From: Saccoglossus kowalevskii
Lineage: Eukaryota; Hemichordata; Enteropneusta; Harrimaniidae
DNA: 10,175 bases
NCBI RefSeq assembly: GCF_000003605.2
Contig: NW_003119427.1
Coordinates: forward strand, 23,852 to 34,026
Direction: 5' to 3'
In this document: piece by piece, positions 6,970 through 10,175 of the stretch
How positions within the stretch are numbered: position 1 is the first letter of the stretch
Layout of the letters: each line of letters starts with the position of its first letter
The notes under the pieces: model-generated
What the model was told of the DNA's origin: nothing
The model's input: the letters and a program-made list of their open reading frames with translations, nothing else
Database searches by the model: none
Translations under genes and position numbers: made by a program

Positions 6970-7290
6970 CATTTTCTCGGGAAAGAGGGTACTTTTTGAC
7001 GATCTGTCTCGGGAACATTTTCCCGAGAAAATCGTAGAAAAGGGGGTATTTTTTGCTTGTTTTCCCGAGATTCTCAAAATAGGGGGTTTATTTCAAAACA
7101 CTTCCCGAGATATACAAAAAATGGGAGTTTAAAAGGAGTTCTAGACTGAAAAGTTCCCTAGATAGGGGGTGAAATTCATCGGAAAAGCCCGTGAAAGGGG
7201 GGTTAAATTTTCTTCTTTTCCCTAGATAGGGGGGGTCAAAAAAAATGAGGGAACAAGCATAGGCCCCCCTAAATATAGGGAGTGGGGGAG
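6970..7290 (+). repeat. Degenerate array of TTCCCGAGA / GGGGGT motifs
   Basis: TTCCCGAGA occurs at 7020, 7062 and 7102. TTCCCTAGA occurs at 7154 and 7218. The inverse TCTCGGGAA occurs at 6975 and 7007. Most forward copies are followed within about 15 nt by a G-run (AGGGGGT at 7041 and 7081, TAGGGGGT at 7163 and 7227). Spacings of the forward copies are 42, 40, 52 and 64 bp. The first half can be read as a short peptide with a loose FP-x-I-x-K-x-GV-x-F period, but stops end it at 7132, so I treat it as non-coding repeat DNA. Confidence 0.75.
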
Positions 7291-7380
7291 ACGTGTGTGA
7301 GCATTTTGTTTCGATAAATATGCTGCATACAGACGATAATAAGTACTGTGTACATTATAGATGCATACCGTGGACGGCAT

Positions 7381-7715
7381 ACAAAAGTGTCCTGTATATG
7401 AACACTTATCTAATCGGGTGTTTTAGGTTGAAACATTGCATGTGGTGTTTCAAAATAAAACGTTTGTAAGAAAAGTGTTTTTGTGTACATGTGTACATGT
7501 CGTATATATAAACATATATGAAATATGGATAGTTGGGTGTGGTACCTTGAAAAATTGCATGCGTATTTGTTTTCAGAAGTGCTTAAAGATAGCAATTTGA
7601 AAGAAAAGTGTTTTATTTATTTTTATGAACACAAATGTGTCTTATACATTAACACTTTACGAAACATTTTTAGTCAGGTGTTTTGGGTTGAAACATCGTT
7701 AGTGTTTTAAATTTT
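7381..7715 (+). repeat. Three degenerate tandem units, ~120-140 bp
   Basis: The anchor GGGTGTTTTAGGTTGAAACA appears at 7416, in weaker form at 7535 (GGGTGTGGTACCTTGAAAAA) and again at 7676 (AGGTGTTTTGGGTTGAAACA). Units 1 and 3 share the preceding ACAAA-GTGTC and AACACTT blocks. Units 1 and 2 share ATTGCATG, TTTCA and AAGAAAAGTGTTTT after the anchor. The short frames on both strands here (7410-7595 minus, 7525-7710 plus) are shadows of this repeat. Confidence 0.65.
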
Positions 7716-8424
7716 CAAAGATCACATGTGAGAATGCTCAGATGTGATTGGAACTACAACTACTGTTCACCAAATGCAATTAATAAAATCCGTTAGGCCA
7801 CAAGGTATTTAATTCACCACGTGTCTCAATTTGTAGTTGTACTTATTGGTTGGTAAGATCATGTAGGTTGGTGCTTGACATAAAATTATTTTATGAATGT
7901 ATTTCATTCATGCGTTGAATTACGTCATATTCGGCGATTGTCGAGTTGGCATATATACCATATTGTATACTCACGTGTCCCCAGATTTTTCATTCAATTT
8001 TGGTAATGCTGATTGCATAAAGTTGGATGCATTAGCCTACAAATGTCAATATACACTTCAAAGTGTAACTTGTTTGTTTGAAATTACTCAGATTATGTAA
8101 ACACCCCAGGGTTAAAACACAGAATGTATACATTCTACAAGTGATTTATTTCAAAACTATAATTCAAACCATGCTACATTTTAGTAGCAATACTTATCTC
8201 GGTGACAATACTGTTATTAAAAACTCGGTCACACATCCCTGACATGCATACCAGTAAGGTATTTTAAACAAGGGATATTCTGCCAGCATTGTAAGAATCC
8301 GATAATTGCAATTTTAATACAATATAATGGACTAGGGACTCCCACAAATTTCCAATTGCATTTGTCTGAAGATATTCCAACTATTAGCCTTTATCCTCGA
8401 AATCTAACGGCATACTTCAAGTTG
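7716..8424. other. Gene-free stretch with 16-bp palindrome
   Basis: No gene is supported. The plus frame at 7897-8100 has no recognisable motif. AGAATGTATACATTCT at 8121-8136 is a perfect 16-bp palindrome, which could be a dimeric protein-binding site or chance in AT-rich DNA. Confidence 0.55.
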
Positions 8425-9125
8425 GGAAATGATACTTGGTGTACCTTGGGTAGATCTCTCATGATAATATCTTCAATTCTCTAATTTTGGTGAATATTTT
8501 TATCATTTTTGATAAAAAGTGATATTTTCGACTTCTTGTTAAAAACCGCAAGTCCGATTGCTTTGATATTACATATATAGGTGCTACATGTTAACCCCTC
8601 TCAGATTTGTTCATTTCGTTATGATATCTTCAATTCTCCAATTTTGGTGGATATTTTTGTAATTTTTGGTAAAAACTGATATTTTCGACTTCTTGCTACA
8701 AACGGCAAGTCAGATTGATTTGATATTACCCATGTAGGTACTACATGTGGACCTCTCTCAGATTTGTTCATTTCATGATGATATTTTCAATTGTCTAATT
8801 TTGGTGAATATTTTTGTCATTTTCGGTAAAAAGTGATAAACCACAAGACCGATTGCTTTGATATTACATATATAGGTACTACACGTGGACCTCTCTTAGA
8901 TTTTTTTATTTCGTGATGATATCTTCAATTCTCTAATTTTGGTGAATATTTTTGTAATTCTTGGTAAAAAGTGATATTTTCGACTTCTTGTTACAAACCG
9001 CATGTCTGATTGCTTTGATATTATATATATAGGTACTACAGGTTGACCTTTCTCAGATTTGTTCATTTCATGATGATATCTTCAATTCTCTGATTTTGAC
9101 GAATATTTTTGTCATTTTCTAATGG
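8425..9125 (+). repeat. ~157-bp tandem repeat array, four full units plus ends
   Basis: Unit starts are at 8461, 8621, 8778, 8916 and 9073 (the last cut at about 9120), giving lengths of 160, 157, 138 and 157 bp. The stretch 8425-8460 looks like the end of a diverged earlier unit. Each unit runs ATGATATCTTCAATTCT, CTAATTTTGGTGAATATTTT, GTAAAAAGTGATATTTTCGA, CTTCTTG, CAAACCGCAAGTC, GATTGCTTTGATATTA, ATATAGGTACTACATG, then CCTCTCTCAGATTTGTTCAT. Unit 3 lacks about 19 bp around the TTTTCGACTTCTTG block. A 157-bp period is not a multiple of three, so continuous coding is excluded. Confidence 0.92.
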
Positions 9126-9239
9126 TATCCTTAGTTCTTTAATTGAAATGTGTATTGCTAACAGCAGAGCTATCTCAGCCGATAAACTGCTTGTTGTTAT
9201 GCTCGGGGAAAGACCACCAACAAACTAAACTAAACTAAA
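9126..9239 (+). repeat. Array 3' tail with (AAACT)n end
   Basis: Directly after the cut fifth unit comes a GC-richer segment (ACAGCAGAGCTATCTCAGCC, then GCTCGGGGAAAGACCACC). It ends in about three AAACT pentamers (9222-9239). Simple-sequence 3' tails of this kind end many SINE and LINE-like elements, so the array may be the internal tandem part of a retroposon. No tRNA-type A or B box was recognised upstream. Confidence 0.5.
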
Positions 9240-10175
9240 AAGTTATCTATCTGTTTACTTTTTTTTAAAAAAGATTCCTCTCATTAGTAAATAGCGCCCT
9301 CACTCAACAATATTTAGAATGAGCGGTTGGTCAAAAATTTGAAAAGGTGCATCTATTGGCTAAGCTTGTTGTACATAGATGCAAATGAGTTTAGGAACCA
9401 TTAATGTTGTAGGGTGTACTGGGAGGGGTGGAGGATTTCATGTTTGTAATGACTGGTTGTAATGCGGTATCTCGTTGTTTTCAGGATGCAGCCTGATATT
9501 TGTTGCTTTCTTGGTTGTTCAATTATGGCTAAAATTTGTGTGGTGGGTCGAAGATGTGTTGATTGTTTGTTGAGTCATTGTTTAGACACCCTGCAGATAT
9601 GGCGGTGTTGAATATATGTGCGATATGGCAGTGTCGTCAAAAAACATGGCATCAAAATGATTTCTGTTTATTTATTTACTGTTGTAGTTCCTGAGAACTA
9701 GCCACTGAGTATGATATCGGGAATAAATTGTATTCTGAACAAGCTTTATTAATTAGTGCCGCCAATATTCCAGTATGAATTGGGAGCAAACTGTGACACC
9801 AAATCTAGTCGTTGTATTGTTATGCTTCTAAAATAAATTTTTCAAATGTCTTGAAACAGATTCAAATATAAGAATATGGATTGTAAAATATTAAGATTGT
9901 ATAGTGTCCAACACATTAATTTGTAAATGGTAAATTTATTTTAAACAATATTATAAAATAAAATAAATTAAATAGGAATATTATGTGTATTTTTGTATGT
10001 GGAAACTTGGCTGGCCCACTCAAAAATATAAAAAAGTGACATCTGCAGTTCTTTTTTTAATCTGTGAAAAAAATGGTATTTTACAGAGTGCAAACAATAA
10101 AACACACAGTGCAAGGCTAGGTCACCAACACGTCTATTCTCTTGCTTGAGTGTGAAATTACATGGTTTAGTGACT
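9240..10175. other. Gene-free stretch to window end
   Basis: No gene is supported. A 41-codon frame at 9486-9611 follows an acceptor-like TTGTTTTCAG and has eight Cys, but no known Cys spacing. An octamer-like ATGCAAAT lies at 9379-9386. Several AATAAA signals occur without an upstream gene to use them. The last 170 bp carry no feature I can name. Confidence 0.55.

Noticed and set aside
6820-7132. Overlapping plus and minus frames across the TTCCCGAGA array
   Set aside because: Both cross homopolymers and repeat motifs and end within the array; the periodic peptide reflects the DNA repeat.
9379-9386. ATGCAAAT octamer (POU/OCT site)
   Set aside because: A single 8-mer without a nearby promoter; expected by chance in AT-rich DNA.
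9486-9611. 41-codon Cys-rich frame after an acceptor-like site, considered as a small secreted peptide or exon
   Set aside because: No signal peptide, no known cysteine spacing, no donor or following exon.
1-10175. tRNA, rRNA, CRISPR array or intact transposase/reverse transcriptase
   Set aside because: Looked for on both strands by eye: no B-box with cloverleaf, no regular spacer array, no catalytic motif frames.

Overview
The window looks like nuclear DNA from an animal, most likely a marine invertebrate; the phylum cannot be fixed from sequence alone. It is AT-rich and has no dense gene packing, operons or ribosome binding sites. It carries homopolymer runs, a CA microsatellite, intron-like signals and many degenerate dispersed and tandem repeats. 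Nearly all long open frames read as chance frames or shadows of repeats.

Layout. 146-292 resembles an animal core promoter on the + strand: YY1-like site, GC box, perfect CRE and TATA box, then a possible splice donor. 474-696 (-) is a decayed protein-coding fragment that I read as part of the N-terminal region of a Crypton-type/DUF3504-like tyrosine recombinase family, with a frameshift and a stop. 1549-2389 (-) holds the best gene candidate. It is a 123-codon frame with a strong Kozak start, unknown function and a possible ubiquitin-like fold at its start, plus a possible second exon of 56 nt joinable in phase. A 31-bp inverted repeat (1558-1588 and 2608-2638) brackets it. 3743-6670 is about 2.9 kb bounded by 35-36 bp inverted repeats. 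Inside are a ~270-300 bp repeat in two inverted copies, a 107-bp tandem duplication, hairpins, three copies of a ~200-bp repeat with RFX X-box-like sites, and a (CA)n tract. 6970-7290 is an array of a TTCCCGAGA / GGGGGT motif. 7381-7715 is a threefold degenerate repeat. 8425-9239 is a ~157-bp tandem array ending in a short (AAACT)n tail. The remainder (697-1548, 2639-3742, 7716-8424, 9240-10175) shows no gene I can support.

The window is best read as intergenic or intronic DNA shaped by mobile elements, with one unrecognised protein-coding exon or gene and one recombinase-family relic. There is no CRISPR array, rRNA, recognisable tRNA or intact transposase. Family names come from recognised sequence patterns, since no search could be run.
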